From the NCBI GenBank assembly GCA_023953845.1, contig JAMLJC010000001.1, positions 2,738,501 through 2,802,500 of the forward strand: DNA of 64,000 nucleotides. Direction: 5' to 3'. The notes under the pieces are model-generated. The model was not told where the DNA came from. It saw only the letters and a list, made by a program, of their open reading frames with translations, and searched no databases. This DNA comes from Rhizobiaceae bacterium. GTDB lineage: Bacteria > Pseudomonadota > Alphaproteobacteria > Rhizobiales > Rhizobiaceae. The translations under genes were made by a program, and so were the position numbers. Below are positions 16,072-24,105 of the stretch, in pieces; position 1 is the stretch's first letter; every line of letters starts with the position of its first letter.

Positions 16072-17127
16072 ATGAAATCCGCCACCGCAATAGCCATTCT
16101 GCGAGCCGAGCTGGCAAGCACCGACCAGGGTGCTCCGGCCTGGATCGAGCTGTTTCCGGCGGGGCCACGGATCGATGCGCGCGACGGCCGCACGTTCTAC
16201 GCCAACACCGCCGCCGTGCTCGCCGCGTTCCAGGCCAATCGCGGCCCGCTGCCGATCGACTATGAGCACGGGCAGGACCTTCTCGCGGCCAGGGGCGAGG
16301 CCGCGCCGGCCGCCGGCTGGATCGTCGCCGTGGAAGATCGCAACGGCGCGGTGTGGGGTCAGGTCGAGTGGACGGCCAGGGCCGCGCAGATGATCGCGGC
16401 GCGCGAGTACCGCTTCCTCTCGCCGGCCTTCAACCACACCAAGGACTTCAAGATCACGCGCCTTCTCGGCGCCGCGCTGGTGAACCGGCCGGCGCTGGAG
16501 CTGACGGCGCTTTCCCGCGAACAACCCAACCAGGAGAACGAAACCATGAAGGCAATCGCCAAGGCGCTCGGCCTGGCCGACGGCGCGTCGGAAGACGCCA
16601 TCGTCGCCAGCCTTAACGCCTCCGGGGAGGAGCGCAAGGCCATCTGCCGGGCGCTCAGGATCGACGAGGCGTCCGATGCGGCCGCGCTGACCGCCGCGAT
16701 CGCGGAGCTGGCGACGGCGAAGGGCAAGGCGGATGCCGACGCCACCGCGCTCGCCGCTCTGCAGACGCAGCTGAAGGACGCGCAGACGGCGCTCGCCGGC
16801 CTGCAGACGAAGGACGCCGATCGCGAGATCGCCATCGCCCTGGATAAGGCTGCCGCCGAGGGCAAGATCACGCCGGCCTCGCGCGAGGGCTATCTCGCCA
16901 TGTGCAAGGTCGAGGGCGGGCTGGAGCGCTTCAGGGCGCTTGCCGCGACGCTGCCGGTCATCTGCGCGCCGTCGAAGATCGGCGACCAGCCGGCGACCGA
17001 CGCCGGCGACGACGTGGACCCCGTCGCGCTCGCCGCCAGGGCGCGCAAGTACCAGGACGAACAGGCCGCCGCAGGCCGGACGATTTCCATCTCGGAAGCC
17101 GTCTCCATCGTGAGGGACCAGAAGTGA
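16072..17127 (+). CDS. Phage protease/scaffold fusion (Mu I/Z type)
   Basis: 351 aa from ATG 16072; GTG 16063 is a possible earlier start. Residues 1-155 form the prohead protease (Mu I protein family): LPIDYEHGQDLLAARGEAAPAAGWI holds the likely catalytic His, and EYRFLSPAFNH and LGAALVNRPALELTAL are conserved. The remainder is a helical, Ala-rich scaffold with a coiled coil at about 210-260. As in Mu, the scaffold is probably also made alone from an internal start at 16546. The protease trims scaffold and capsid during head maturation. Confidence 0.88.
   Translation: MKSATAIAILRAELASTDQGAPAWIELFPAGPRIDARDGRTFYANTAAVLAAFQANRGPLPIDYEHGQDLLAARGEAAPAAGWIVAVEDRNGAVWGQVEWTARAAQMIAAREYRFLSPAFNHTKDFKITRLLGAALVNRPALELTALSREQPNQENETMKAIAKALGLADGASEDAIVASLNASGEERKAICRALRIDEASDAAALTAAIAELATAKGKADADATALAALQTQLKDAQTALAGLQTKDADREIAIALDKAAAEGKITPASREGYLAMCKVEGGLERFRALAATLPVICAPSKIGDQPATDAGDDVDPVALAARARKYQDEQAAAGRTISISEAVSIVRDQK
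16546..17127 (+). CDS. Internal-start scaffold protein (Mu Z equivalent), nested in the protease gene
   Basis: In frame with the protease. ATG 16546 is preceded by CAGGAGAACGAAACC, a strong ribosome site 8-9 bases away, inside coding sequence. The product would be 193 aa: MKAIAKALGLADGASEDAIV, a coiled coil, and a C-terminal helix. In Mu, gene Z is produced the same way from within gene I. The strong internal ribosome site is the direct evidence; expression is inferred. Confidence 0.7.
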   Translation: MKAIAKALGLADGASEDAIVASLNASGEERKAICRALRIDEASDAAALTAAIAELATAKGKADADATALAALQTQLKDAQTALAGLQTKDADREIAIALDKAAAEGKITPASREGYLAMCKVEGGLERFRALAATLPVICAPSKIGDQPATDAGDDVDPVALAARARKYQDEQAAAGRTISISEAVSIVRDQK

Positions 17128-17501
17128 ACCCGCTTCTCATCAAAAGCTTCAAGGCGTCGGCCGCGATCGGCGCCTACCTCATCGCCAAGGCCTCCGGCGA
17201 CAAGACCGTCGCCACCGCCGCCGGCTCGACCGACAAGCTTGTCGGCATCACCCGCGAGATGGCGACCGACAGCGGCGGCATGGCCGACCTGACGCTTGCC
17301 GGCGCGGCCGAGCTGATCCTCGGCGGCACGGTCGGCTTCGGCGACCGGCTGACCTCGGACGCCAACGGCAAGGGCATCGTCGTCGCCAGCGTCAACGGCA
17401 CGGTGGTCAACACCATCGCGATCGCGCTGGCCGATGGCGTCGCCAACGACCGCATCCCGGTCCTGCTCGCGCCCGGCCTCCAGTCGAAGCCGGCCTCGTA
17501 G
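17124..17501 (+). CDS. Capsid cement/decoration protein
   Basis: 125 aa, GTG start overlapping the protease stop. Residues show the small beta-barrel pattern of cement proteins: SGDKTVATAAGSTDKLVGITREM, then GAAELILGGTVGFGDRLTSDANGKGI. These bind the outside of the capsid lattice. It lies between scaffold and capsid genes, as expected. Confidence 0.75.
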   Translation: MNPLLIKSFKASAAIGAYLIAKASGDKTVATAAGSTDKLVGITREMATDSGGMADLTLAGAAELILGGTVGFGDRLTSDANGKGIVVASVNGTVVNTIAIALADGVANDRIPVLLAPGLQSKPAS

Positions 17502-17564
17502 CGGCCGGCCTCATCCGATCCATACCCGTCTTCGGGCGGGCCGTCGTCAACAAGGAAAGCACCC

Positions 17565-18539
17565 GTGGCAACCAAGCGCCCGTTTCCGATCGATCCGTCG
17601 CTGACCGCGATCGCGATCGCCTACCGCAACCCCGCCCACACGCTGATCGCGAAACGCGCCCTGCCGCCGCTGCAGGTGCTTTCCGAGCAGTTCAAATGGT
17701 CGGAATTCCCACTTGAACAGGGCTTCAAGGTTCCCGACGCCAAGGTCGGCCGGCTCGGCCAGGTCAACCAGGTCCTGTTCACCGGCACCGAGGCGTCGAG
17801 CTTCGTCGAGGATTATGGCCTCGACAGCCCGATCCCGCAGTCCGACATCGATGCCGCCGCCCGCGCCCGTGCCGAGAAGCGCTCGACCTACGATCCCGAA
17901 CAGGTCGCGGTGGAGGGCATCGCCAACTACATCGACCTGAACCGAGAGGCCCGCGTGGCCGCCGTGGTGCAGGACGCCGGCAACTATTCCAGCGGCCGCA
18001 AGATCGCGCTGACCGGCACCGACCGCTTCGATGACTACGACGACAGCGATCCCTACGGCGTCATCTCGGACGGCTTTGAGGCGACGCTCGTCTACCGGCC
18101 CAACCATATCGTCATGGGCTTCCCGGTCTGGTCGAAGCTGCGCCGGAACCCGAAACTGATCAAGGCGGTGAAGGGCGGGCTTCAGGATGAGGGCGGCATC
18201 ACCCGCGCTCAGTTCGCGGAGCTGTTCGAGATCAAGCCGGAGAACTTCCTTGTAGGCGAGGCCTTCCTCAACACCGCCAAGCCCGGCCAGGCGGTTTCCC
18301 TGTCGCGTATATGGGGCAAGAAGATCGCGCTGCTCTACCTCGACAGCTCCAAGGGCTCTGCCCAGGACGGCACCATCACCTGGGGCTTTACCGCCGAATA
18401 TGGCAACCGCGTTTCCGGCTCGATCGAGGACCCCGACATTGGTCTTCGCGGCGGCAAGCGCGTCCGCGCCGGCGAGCAGTGCCGCGAACTCGTCGTGGCG
18501 AAGGACGTCGGCTACCTGATCGAGGACGCCGTTTCGTAA
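17565..18539 (+). CDS. Major capsid protein
   Basis: 324 aa, GTG start preceded by AAGGAAAG. The sequence (NPAHTLIAKRALPPLQVLSEQFKWSEFPLEQGF, HIVMGFPVWSKLRRNPKLIKAVKG and the FTAEYGNRVSG C-terminal part) fits the HK97-fold capsid family used by Mu-like phages of Alphaproteobacteria. It is distinct in sequence from Mu T. A strong terminator follows, probably giving high separate expression. Confidence 0.85.
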   Translation: MATKRPFPIDPSLTAIAIAYRNPAHTLIAKRALPPLQVLSEQFKWSEFPLEQGFKVPDAKVGRLGQVNQVLFTGTEASSFVEDYGLDSPIPQSDIDAAARARAEKRSTYDPEQVAVEGIANYIDLNREARVAAVVQDAGNYSSGRKIALTGTDRFDDYDDSDPYGVISDGFEATLVYRPNHIVMGFPVWSKLRRNPKLIKAVKGGLQDEGGITRAQFAELFEIKPENFLVGEAFLNTAKPGQAVSLSRIWGKKIALLYLDSSKGSAQDGTITWGFTAEYGNRVSGSIEDPDIGLRGGKRVRAGEQCRELVVAKDVGYLIEDAVS

Positions 18540-18594
18540 CGCGTGGGGCGGGTCAGTAGCTGCCGATCAGCAAGCGGCGGCGAATGCCCAAGTC

Positions 18595-18630
18595 CCGTCC
18601 CGCCACCGCAATGGCGGGACGGTTCTTCCT
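18595..18630 (+). terminator. Intrinsic terminator after the capsid gene
   Basis: An 11-bp perfect stem (CCGTCCCGCCA with TGGCGGGACGG, 18595-18605 and 18612-18622) with loop CCGCAA, followed by TTCTTCCT. It lies 55 bp after the capsid stop. It could end or attenuate the head transcript before the head-tail joining genes. Confidence 0.75.
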
Positions 18631-18674
18631 CAAGCGGCCGGCACAGGCCGCTTCGGCAAGAACCGGAGACGATC

Positions 18675-18932
18675 ATGGAAAACCCCGACGACATGAAGAC
18701 CGGCACCGATCAGGGCGCTGGGGCTGACGAGGACAAGGCCGCGAAGGCCAAGCCCGCCAAGGTAGCCAAGACCGAAACCGTGGCGGCCGAGACGGCGAAG
18801 CCTGCCAGGGCCGGCCGCGTCTGCAAGGAAACGGTGCGCTGGAAGAAGAAGACCTATGCACCCGGCGAGCCGCTCCCGGCCAACGTGCCGGCCGAGATCA
18901 TCGACCGGCTGGAAGAACTGGGCTTCGTCTGA
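18675..18932 (+). CDS. Small phage protein, probable head-tail region
   Basis: 85 aa. The N-terminal half is a Lys/Ala-rich low-complexity stretch. The C-terminal 40 residues read VRWKKKTYAPGEPLPANVPAEIIDRLEELGFV, a small motif often seen next to capsid genes. Role unknown. Confidence 0.6.
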   Translation: MENPDDMKTGTDQGAGADEDKAAKAKPAKVAKTETVAAETAKPARAGRVCKETVRWKKKTYAPGEPLPANVPAEIIDRLEELGFV

Positions 18933-19227
18933 CCGATAGGCTTCGGCCTGGCGGTATGACTGCGGGAGCGTGCCGGCGACGGAAACACTCGCGGACCCAG
19001 CCGCCGAAGATACGAGGGGAAGCCGCTGCGCCCCGATTTGAGCAAGAGGCCGGATCTGAGGATTGCGGCCTCCCAGCGGACAGCCGGGCGGGAGACCGGC
19101 ATCTCGAATACCCAGAGAGGGCGGTCTGGTACGGCTCGCGAGGCTCCCAGCACTCTTTGAGGACCGGCGCCACGGTGCCGTGTAGGGGCGATAGCCCGCC
19201 GCCCGTAGCCATCTTGCGGAGAGCGCC
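18933..19227 (+). other. Structured-looking gap without a convincing gene
   Basis: About 295 bp inside an otherwise gapless late operon. The one longer open frame (ATG 18956) gives an Arg/Ser/Gly-rich sequence with no gene-like pattern. The DNA is rich in short G/C blocks that could pair (for example GGCGATAGCC near 19188-19197 and GCCGCCCGTAGCC). It may encode a structured RNA or be decayed sequence. Confidence 0.4.
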
Positions 19228-19398
19228 GTGGAAATCATGATCCCGCTGACGCCCGAGGCCTTCGCCGCCGCGAACCTTCGCGATCGCCTCGCTTCCGACC
19301 TCGCGGCCGAGACGGCGCGGTATCGCACATTGTTTGAGGCCGGGGCGCTCTTCGCCGCGAGACGGGAGCTTCTAGGCGCCATTGCGAGGCTGCGTTGA
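19228..19398 (+). CDS. Small helical phage protein
   Basis: 56 aa from GTG 19228 (or 53 aa from ATG 19237), preceded by GCGGAGAG. It reads MIPLTPEAFAAANLRDRLAS, then a helical Ala/Arg/Leu-rich continuation to GAIARLR. The stop overlaps the next ATG (TGATG), which favours a real, coupled gene. Function unknown. Confidence 0.55.
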   Translation: MEIMIPLTPEAFAAANLRDRLASDLAAETARYRTLFEAGALFAARRELLGAIARLR

Positions 19399-19817
19399 TG
19401 GCCTACGCGACGCGGCAGAATATCGAGGACATCTGGGGCGAGCAGTTCTCGCTCGACCTCCTGCGTCCGGACACCGACGCGGATATCGCCTTCGCCCGCG
19501 CGCTCGACCAGGCGTCGGGCGAGATCGACACGCATCTGTCGGCCCGCTACCGCACGCCCATCGATGGACAGCCGGCCGCGCTGGTGACGCCCTGCGTCAA
19601 CATCGCCGTCTACACGCTGGCGATCAGCCATGCCTCGCTCACCCCGACGATCGAGGAGCGCTACAAGCAGACCATCGCGCTCCTGCAACGCATCGCGGAC
19701 GGCAAGGCCGGCCTCGGCGCGGATGAGCCGAGCGTCTCGACCGATGGCGACGCCTCGGCCGGCGGCGCGTATTTCACGGCCAACGATCGAAAATTCTCGC
19801 GGAGGACCTTGCCGTGA
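19398..19817 (+). CDS. DUF1320 head-tail joining protein (Mu gp36-like)
   Basis: 139 aa. The pattern MAYATRQNIEDIWGEQFSLDLL, then ALDQASGEIDTHLSARYRTP and ERYKQTIALLQRIADGKAGL, is that of DUF1320/Mu gp36. In Mu-like phages it follows the capsid region and is thought to act at the head-tail connector. Coupled by ATGA to the next gene. Confidence 0.85.
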   Translation: MAYATRQNIEDIWGEQFSLDLLRPDTDADIAFARALDQASGEIDTHLSARYRTPIDGQPAALVTPCVNIAVYTLAISHASLTPTIEERYKQTIALLQRIADGKAGLGADEPSVSTDGDASAGGAYFTANDRKFSRRTLP

Positions 19818-20290
19818 GCGTCTCGATCGAGGTGACGCAGACGGGCCTGCCGGAGGCGCTGCTCAAGATCGAGGGCATGGCCGACGCGCCGAAGGGCGAA
19901 CTGATGGAGGGCATCGCCCGCCTGGTGCAGGAGCAGACGCGCCGCCGCATCGAGGTCGAGAAGACGTCGCCGGCCGGCGAGCCCTGGAAGAAGAACTGGA
20001 AGGGCAGCTCCACGCTCTATGAGAGCGGCGCGCTGTCGCGCTCGATCGACTATGCCGCGACCGAGACCACCGCCGAGATCGGCACCGGCATCGTCTACGG
20101 CCGCATCCATCAGCTCGGCGGCACCATCAAGCCGAAATCGGCGAAGGCGCTCGCCTTCATGATGGGCAACCGCTTCGTCATGACGCGGCAGGTCACCATG
20201 CCGGCGCGGCCCTATCTCGGTCTGTCGGCCGAGAACGAGCGCGACATCATCCAGGACGCCGAGGACTGGCTCGAAAGGCTTGTCGAATGA
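19814..20290 (+). CDS. Virion morphogenesis (tail completion) protein, Mu gpG family
   Basis: 158 aa, GTG start. Typical features: QEQTRRRIEVEKTSPAGEPWKKN, the LYESGALSRSIDY segment, YGRIHQLGGTIKPKSAKAL and a terminal MPARPYLGLS. Proteins of this family terminate the tail or join it to the head. Confidence 0.9.
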   Translation: MSVSIEVTQTGLPEALLKIEGMADAPKGELMEGIARLVQEQTRRRIEVEKTSPAGEPWKKNWKGSSTLYESGALSRSIDYAATETTAEIGTGIVYGRIHQLGGTIKPKSAKALAFMMGNRFVMTRQVTMPARPYLGLSAENERDIIQDAEDWLERLVE

Positions 20291-20823
20291 CGGCGCGGAT
20301 CGACACCTTCCGGCAGGCGGTCGCCGCCTCGATCAAGGCCATGGCGCCCGAGCTGCGGTCCTGCGAGGCGCAGTTTGGCCGTCTCAACCTCGACGAGTTC
20401 GAGAAGCAGATGATCGGCACGCCCGGCGTCCGCGTCGCCGTGCTCTCGGCCGACGCGCCGAACATGGCGGACGGCCGGAAGGAGGCGGTGCTTTCCTGCG
20501 CGGCCTTCGCCGTCTGCGAGGGCCGCGACCGCGAGCAGGCCGCCTGGGCGCTGGCCGAGGCGATCGCCGTGCATCTCCATTCGGCCCAGCAGTTCGGGCT
20601 GGTGCAGATAGCCGCGCCCACGGCCGTCAAGCTTCAGCCCGTTCTCACCGCGACAATCATGAACCGCGCCGTCGCCATCATCGCCGTGGAGTGGAAGCAG
20701 ACGCTGCGTGGGCTCGGCTCGGCGCTGTTCGACGAAGAGGGCGTGCTGCTCACGGAGTTCTACGTCAACGACGAGGAGATCGAGCTGCCGGAGCCGCAGC
20801 CGCCGGAGGGCGACGATGGCTAG
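20287..20823 (+). CDS. DUF1834 family protein (Mu gp37-like)
   Basis: 178 aa. Sequence and position (after gpG, before the baseplate spike) match DUF1834/Gp37 phage proteins, with an alpha/beta tail-terminator-like fold. The acidic C-terminus (EEIELPEPQPPEGDDG) overlaps the next start by 8 bp. Confidence 0.75.
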   Translation: MTARIDTFRQAVAASIKAMAPELRSCEAQFGRLNLDEFEKQMIGTPGVRVAVLSADAPNMADGRKEAVLSCAAFAVCEGRDREQAAWALAEAIAVHLHSAQQFGLVQIAAPTAVKLQPVLTATIMNRAVAIIAVEWKQTLRGLGSALFDEEGVLLTEFYVNDEEIELPEPQPPEGDDG

Positions 20824-21364
20824 GCTCCGACCGAACCGTCCCGGCCGCGACGCGCGCATCGTCACCCGCGAGATGCGTCGCATCTACAAGCAGATCGACG
20901 ATCTCGACCGGCGCATGGCTGCCATGATGCTCGCCGGGCCGATCGCCGCCATCGATGGCGATCGCGTCCGGCTGGAGCTGCTGCCGCGGGACAGCCGAAC
21001 CGGAAAACCGTTCCTGTCGCCATGGGTGCAGGTGCAGGAAGCGGCCTCGGCCGATGGCGCGAGCGCCACGCACTTCCCGGTCAAGATCGGCGATCCGATG
21101 CGGCTCTTCTCGCCGAACGGCGAGCTGGGCTCGTCCTCCTTCGCCGTGCGCGACAGCTACACGTCCAATGCCGCCAACCCCACGGACAAGAAGCAGCAGG
21201 CGCTGGTGATCAGGCATGGCGGCTGTTCGATGGTCTTCGACGGCGACGACATCGTGTTCACGAGCCCCGGCAAGCTCATCCACAACGGCAAGAATACCGG
21301 CCACACGCACATCCATGGCGGCGTCATCACAGGTCCCGCCAACACAGACGTCCCCGCAAACTGA
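20816..21364 (+). CDS. V: Baseplate assembly protein V (central spike)
   Basis: 182 aa. After a basic N-terminus and coiled coil, residues 40-120 form the OB-fold (RVRLELLPRDSRTG, then QVQEAASADGAS and FPVKIGDPMRLFSPNGE). The C-terminal repeat-like strands end in HTHIHGGVITGPANTDVPAN, where the His-X-His pair is the iron-binding tip signature of P2/phi92 spikes. This is the first gene of a P2-order tail module (V, W, J, I). Confidence 0.9.
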   Translation: MARLRPNRPGRDARIVTREMRRIYKQIDDLDRRMAAMMLAGPIAAIDGDRVRLELLPRDSRTGKPFLSPWVQVQEAASADGASATHFPVKIGDPMRLFSPNGELGSSSFAVRDSYTSNAANPTDKKQQALVIRHGGCSMVFDGDDIVFTSPGKLIHNGKNTGHTHIHGGVITGPANTDVPAN

Positions 21365-21374
21365 AGGAAGCCAC

Positions 21375-21596
21375 ATGGACACCCAGCTGAAAGACTACCT
21401 CGTGACCGACAAGGCCGGCCATTTCGTCGCCAGCGTCCGCAATCCCGGCGAAGGCAAGACCGTCCAGCTCACCCCGGAGCAGGCTCTGTTCGCCCTGTCC
21501 ATGGGCCAGTTGGTCGATCCGAACGCGCAGCCGCGCAAGGAAAAGAAGAAGGGCAAGGCGGCCCCGGCCGAAACGCCCTCCGGCGAAGGGGCCTGA
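21375..21596 (+). CDS. Small hypothetical phage tail-region protein
   Basis: 73 aa with a Lys-rich tail (RKEKKKGKAAPAE). GAAGGAAGCCAC precedes the ATG. It is inserted between V and W genes. Function unknown. Confidence 0.5.
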   Translation: MDTQLKDYLVTDKAGHFVASVRNPGEGKTVQLTPEQALFALSMGQLVDPNAQPRKEKKKGKAAPAETPSGEGA

Positions 21597-21603
21597 CCGC
21601 ATC

Positions 21604-21990
21604 ATGCGCGCCGGCGTCGACGCGGAGACGGGCATGCTGTTGACCGGCTGGGCGCATTGCGTCCAGTCGATCGACAAGTGCGTCCGCACGCGTCTCGCCT
21701 CGCGCGTCATGCACCGCCACCTCGGCAGCTTCGTTCCGCATCTACAGGACGAGAACGCCGATCCGGAGACCATCTTCCAGGTCTATGTCGCGATCGCCGA
21801 GGCGCTCAACGATCCGGACGGCGGCGAGCCCGGCTTCAGCATGCAGGCCATCCAGCTGGTGCGCGGCGGTCGCGACGGCCGCTTCGTCTTCATCATGGAC
21901 GGCATCTATTTCCCGCTCGGCCATGTGGGCGACTTCTCGGTGCGCGAGCTGCGGTCGGCGCGCGTCGGCGTCGACGTGGTGCTGTCATGA
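21604..21990 (+). CDS. W: Baseplate protein W (gp25-like)
   Basis: 128 aa. The N-terminal MRAGVDAETGMLLTGWAHCVQSIDKCVRTRLASRVMHRHLGS matches the P2 gpW/T4 gp25 family, including the R-X-HR-X-LGS block at about 35-42. A wedge/sheath-initiator protein of contractile tails. The stop overlaps the J start (ATGA). Confidence 0.88.
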   Translation: MRAGVDAETGMLLTGWAHCVQSIDKCVRTRLASRVMHRHLGSFVPHLQDENADPETIFQVYVAIAEALNDPDGGEPGFSMQAIQLVRGGRDGRFVFIMDGIYFPLGHVGDFSVRELRSARVGVDVVLS

Positions 21991-22898
21991 CCGACACGCT
22001 CGACCTCTCCCGCCTGCCGGCGCTCCAGCTCGTCGCCGTCGACTATGGCGCGCTGAAGGATGAGCACATGGCGCTCTACAAGGCCGCCTGGGCGACCGAG
22101 CGGGCGCGCTTCCCGAACCTGCCGGTCTACGACGTCGACCGGACGGCGTTCGATCCGATCGTCATCGCCATTCAGGAATACAGCCACGTCCGCATGCTCG
22201 ACCTGCAGACGCTGAACGACGCCGGCAAGCGCATGACGCTGGCCTTCAGCGACAGCACCTTCCTCGACCATGTGGCCGTCACCTATCACTCGACCGAGCG
22301 CCTGACGCTGGTCGAGGCGACCGGCGACGCCGACGCCATCATGGAAGGCGACGACGCCTACCGGCTGCGCGCCCAGCTCGCGCCCGAGGCGACGCCGCGC
22401 TTCGGCATCACGCGCGGCGGCTACGTCTACACCATCCTGTCGAATTTCACGGCGATCAAGGACGTCCGGCCGATCAGGCGCGGCGGCGGCGCGATCGAGA
22501 TCCGCGTGCTCGGCCGCGACGGCGACGGCGCGGTCGCAGACCCGACGATCGCGGCCGTCATCCGCATGCTGGAGCCGGAGGACGGCAGCCAGTCCACCGA
22601 CATCGTCTCGGTCTTCGCGGCCGAGATCGACCGCGTCACGCTGCGGCTGAAGCTGCTCATCCCGCGCGGGCCGGACCCGGCCGCCGTGATCGCGGCGGCG
22701 CTGCCGAGGGTCATCGCCTATCGCGACGCCATCCATCGGCTCAACGGCCGGCTCTATCCGGACGCGGTGCAGGCCGCCGCCCATGTCGGCCCGGTCATCT
22801 CCGTGGTCATCATGGAGCTTGACGTGCCGGCGCAGCGTCCGGAGGCGGCGCCCTGGATCGAGACGATCGAGATCGTCACGGAGGTGGTCGGTGGCTGA
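21987..22898 (+). CDS. J: Baseplate assembly protein J
   Basis: 303 aa, the usual length for P2 gpJ. Features include FPNLPVYDVDRTAFDPIVIAIQEYSHVRMLDLQ and a C-terminal domain with YPDAVQAAAHVGPVISV. Baseplate wedge component. It overlaps the next GTG start by 8 bp. Confidence 0.9.
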   Translation: MTDTLDLSRLPALQLVAVDYGALKDEHMALYKAAWATERARFPNLPVYDVDRTAFDPIVIAIQEYSHVRMLDLQTLNDAGKRMTLAFSDSTFLDHVAVTYHSTERLTLVEATGDADAIMEGDDAYRLRAQLAPEATPRFGITRGGYVYTILSNFTAIKDVRPIRRGGGAIEIRVLGRDGDGAVADPTIAAVIRMLEPEDGSQSTDIVSVFAAEIDRVTLRLKLLIPRGPDPAAVIAAALPRVIAYRDAIHRLNGRLYPDAVQAAAHVGPVISVVIMELDVPAQRPEAAPWIETIEIVTEVVGG

Positions 22899-24102
22899 AG
22901 CCGTCTCCCTTTTGCCGGCCAATTCAAAGGCGTTTGAACGGGCCTTCTCGATCTCGGTCGCCGAGCTTCGGCGCATGCCGGCCGAGCTGATCCTGACGCT
23001 GTGGGACCCGTGGACGATCCCGGCCGGGTTCCTGGCCGTCCTCGCCTGGGGCCTGCATCTCGACTACTGGCGCGAGTGGTGGCCGGAGTTCCGCAAGCGA
23101 CAGGTGATCGCCGAGAGCCGGGCCTTCCACCGGCTCAAATCGACGATCGCCGCCGACCGCATGGCCTGCGCCTATGCCGACGCCGAGCTGATCTCCTATC
23201 ATCTCCCGCGCGACGGTTTCGCCATCGGCCGGGGCGTGACGCCGGAGGCCTATGAGCGCTGGGTGGCCGGCCTGCCGGAGATCCGCGTCTACCAGCTGCC
23301 GCCGCGCGAGAACCGCTTCCCGCCGCTGGGCGGCGCGATCGGCCGCCATCCGTTCTGCCGGGGCGGCCAGATGCAGCGCGCCCGCCGCGCCGAGCTTCGC
23401 CAGGGCGACCGCATCGTGCCGCTCGTCGTTTCCGGCGAGACCACCGGCACGGACGGCGAGACGCTGTCCGACATCGAGCGCGTCTCCGTGCCGAAGCCGC
23501 CGGCCGCGACGCTCGCGGTCGGCCGGGGCGCGTTCTCGCTGCCGATCGGCAAGGTGCCGTCGTCGCGCCGCGTCTTCTCCTTCCGCTGGCAGCCGACCTC
23601 GCGCGATCCGTTCGACCTGGTGCCGGGCGTGCCGTCGCTGATCCCGGTCGAGGCCACGCCGCGCAAGGAAGGTCTGTTTCGGCCGCACCGGCCGTGGCGG
23701 TTCGTCGTCGGCCGCACGCCGGTCACCGGCTCCTTCGGCTGGCCGCGTCCTGACGACTGGTATCTGGCGCTCCGCGTCGCGGACGGCTCCGGCCCGTCCG
23801 GCGTGAGGCCGCGATCGGGCGCGATCGGCCGCGACCGGCTGCCGCGCGAGCGCTATTCCAAGGAACTGGCCGTGCTGCTCACGCGCCCCGCCCGGCGCGG
23901 CTTCCCGTTCTCGTCGGGCCGCATCGTGCCGTCGCCCGACGCCAAGGTCGCCGACGTGCTGGAGGCGATCGGCTCGGCGCAGTCGCTGCGCGATCGCGTC
24001 TCCGTGAACCTCAACGTCTACCGGCCGCTCACCGTGGCCGACCTCGAAACCGTCACCGACCGGACCCGCGTCGGCGACTACCGCCTCATGACCAGGAGAT
24101 AG
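22891..24102 (+). CDS. I: Phage tail protein I with a long C-terminal extension
   Basis: 403 aa from GTG 22891, about twice P2 gpI. Residues 1-110 are the gpI family (SLLPANSKAFERAFS, LILTLWDPWTIPAGFLAVLAWGLHLDYWREWWPE). After a YHLPRDGFAIGRGVTPEAYERW stretch, a strand-rich extension of about 270 residues with repeated GRHP/RVFSFRW-type motifs follows, possibly a fibre-docking part. Baseplate wedge protein. Confidence 0.88.
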   Translation: MAEAVSLLPANSKAFERAFSISVAELRRMPAELILTLWDPWTIPAGFLAVLAWGLHLDYWREWWPEFRKRQVIAESRAFHRLKSTIAADRMACAYADAELISYHLPRDGFAIGRGVTPEAYERWVAGLPEIRVYQLPPRENRFPPLGGAIGRHPFCRGGQMQRARRAELRQGDRIVPLVVSGETTGTDGETLSDIERVSVPKPPAATLAVGRGAFSLPIGKVPSSRRVFSFRWQPTSRDPFDLVPGVPSLIPVEATPRKEGLFRPHRPWRFVVGRTPVTGSFGWPRPDDWYLALRVADGSGPSGVRPRSGAIGRDRLPRERYSKELAVLLTRPARRGFPFSSGRIVPSPDAKVADVLEAIGSAQSLRDRVSVNLNVYRPLTVADLETVTDRTRVGDYRLMTRR

Positions 24103-24105
24103 AGC

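Noticed and set aside
18956..19240. 94-codon frame in the late-operon gap
   Set aside because: Composition not gene-like (Arg/Ser/Pro-rich), no coupling to neighbours; the short frame starting at 19228 is better supported.
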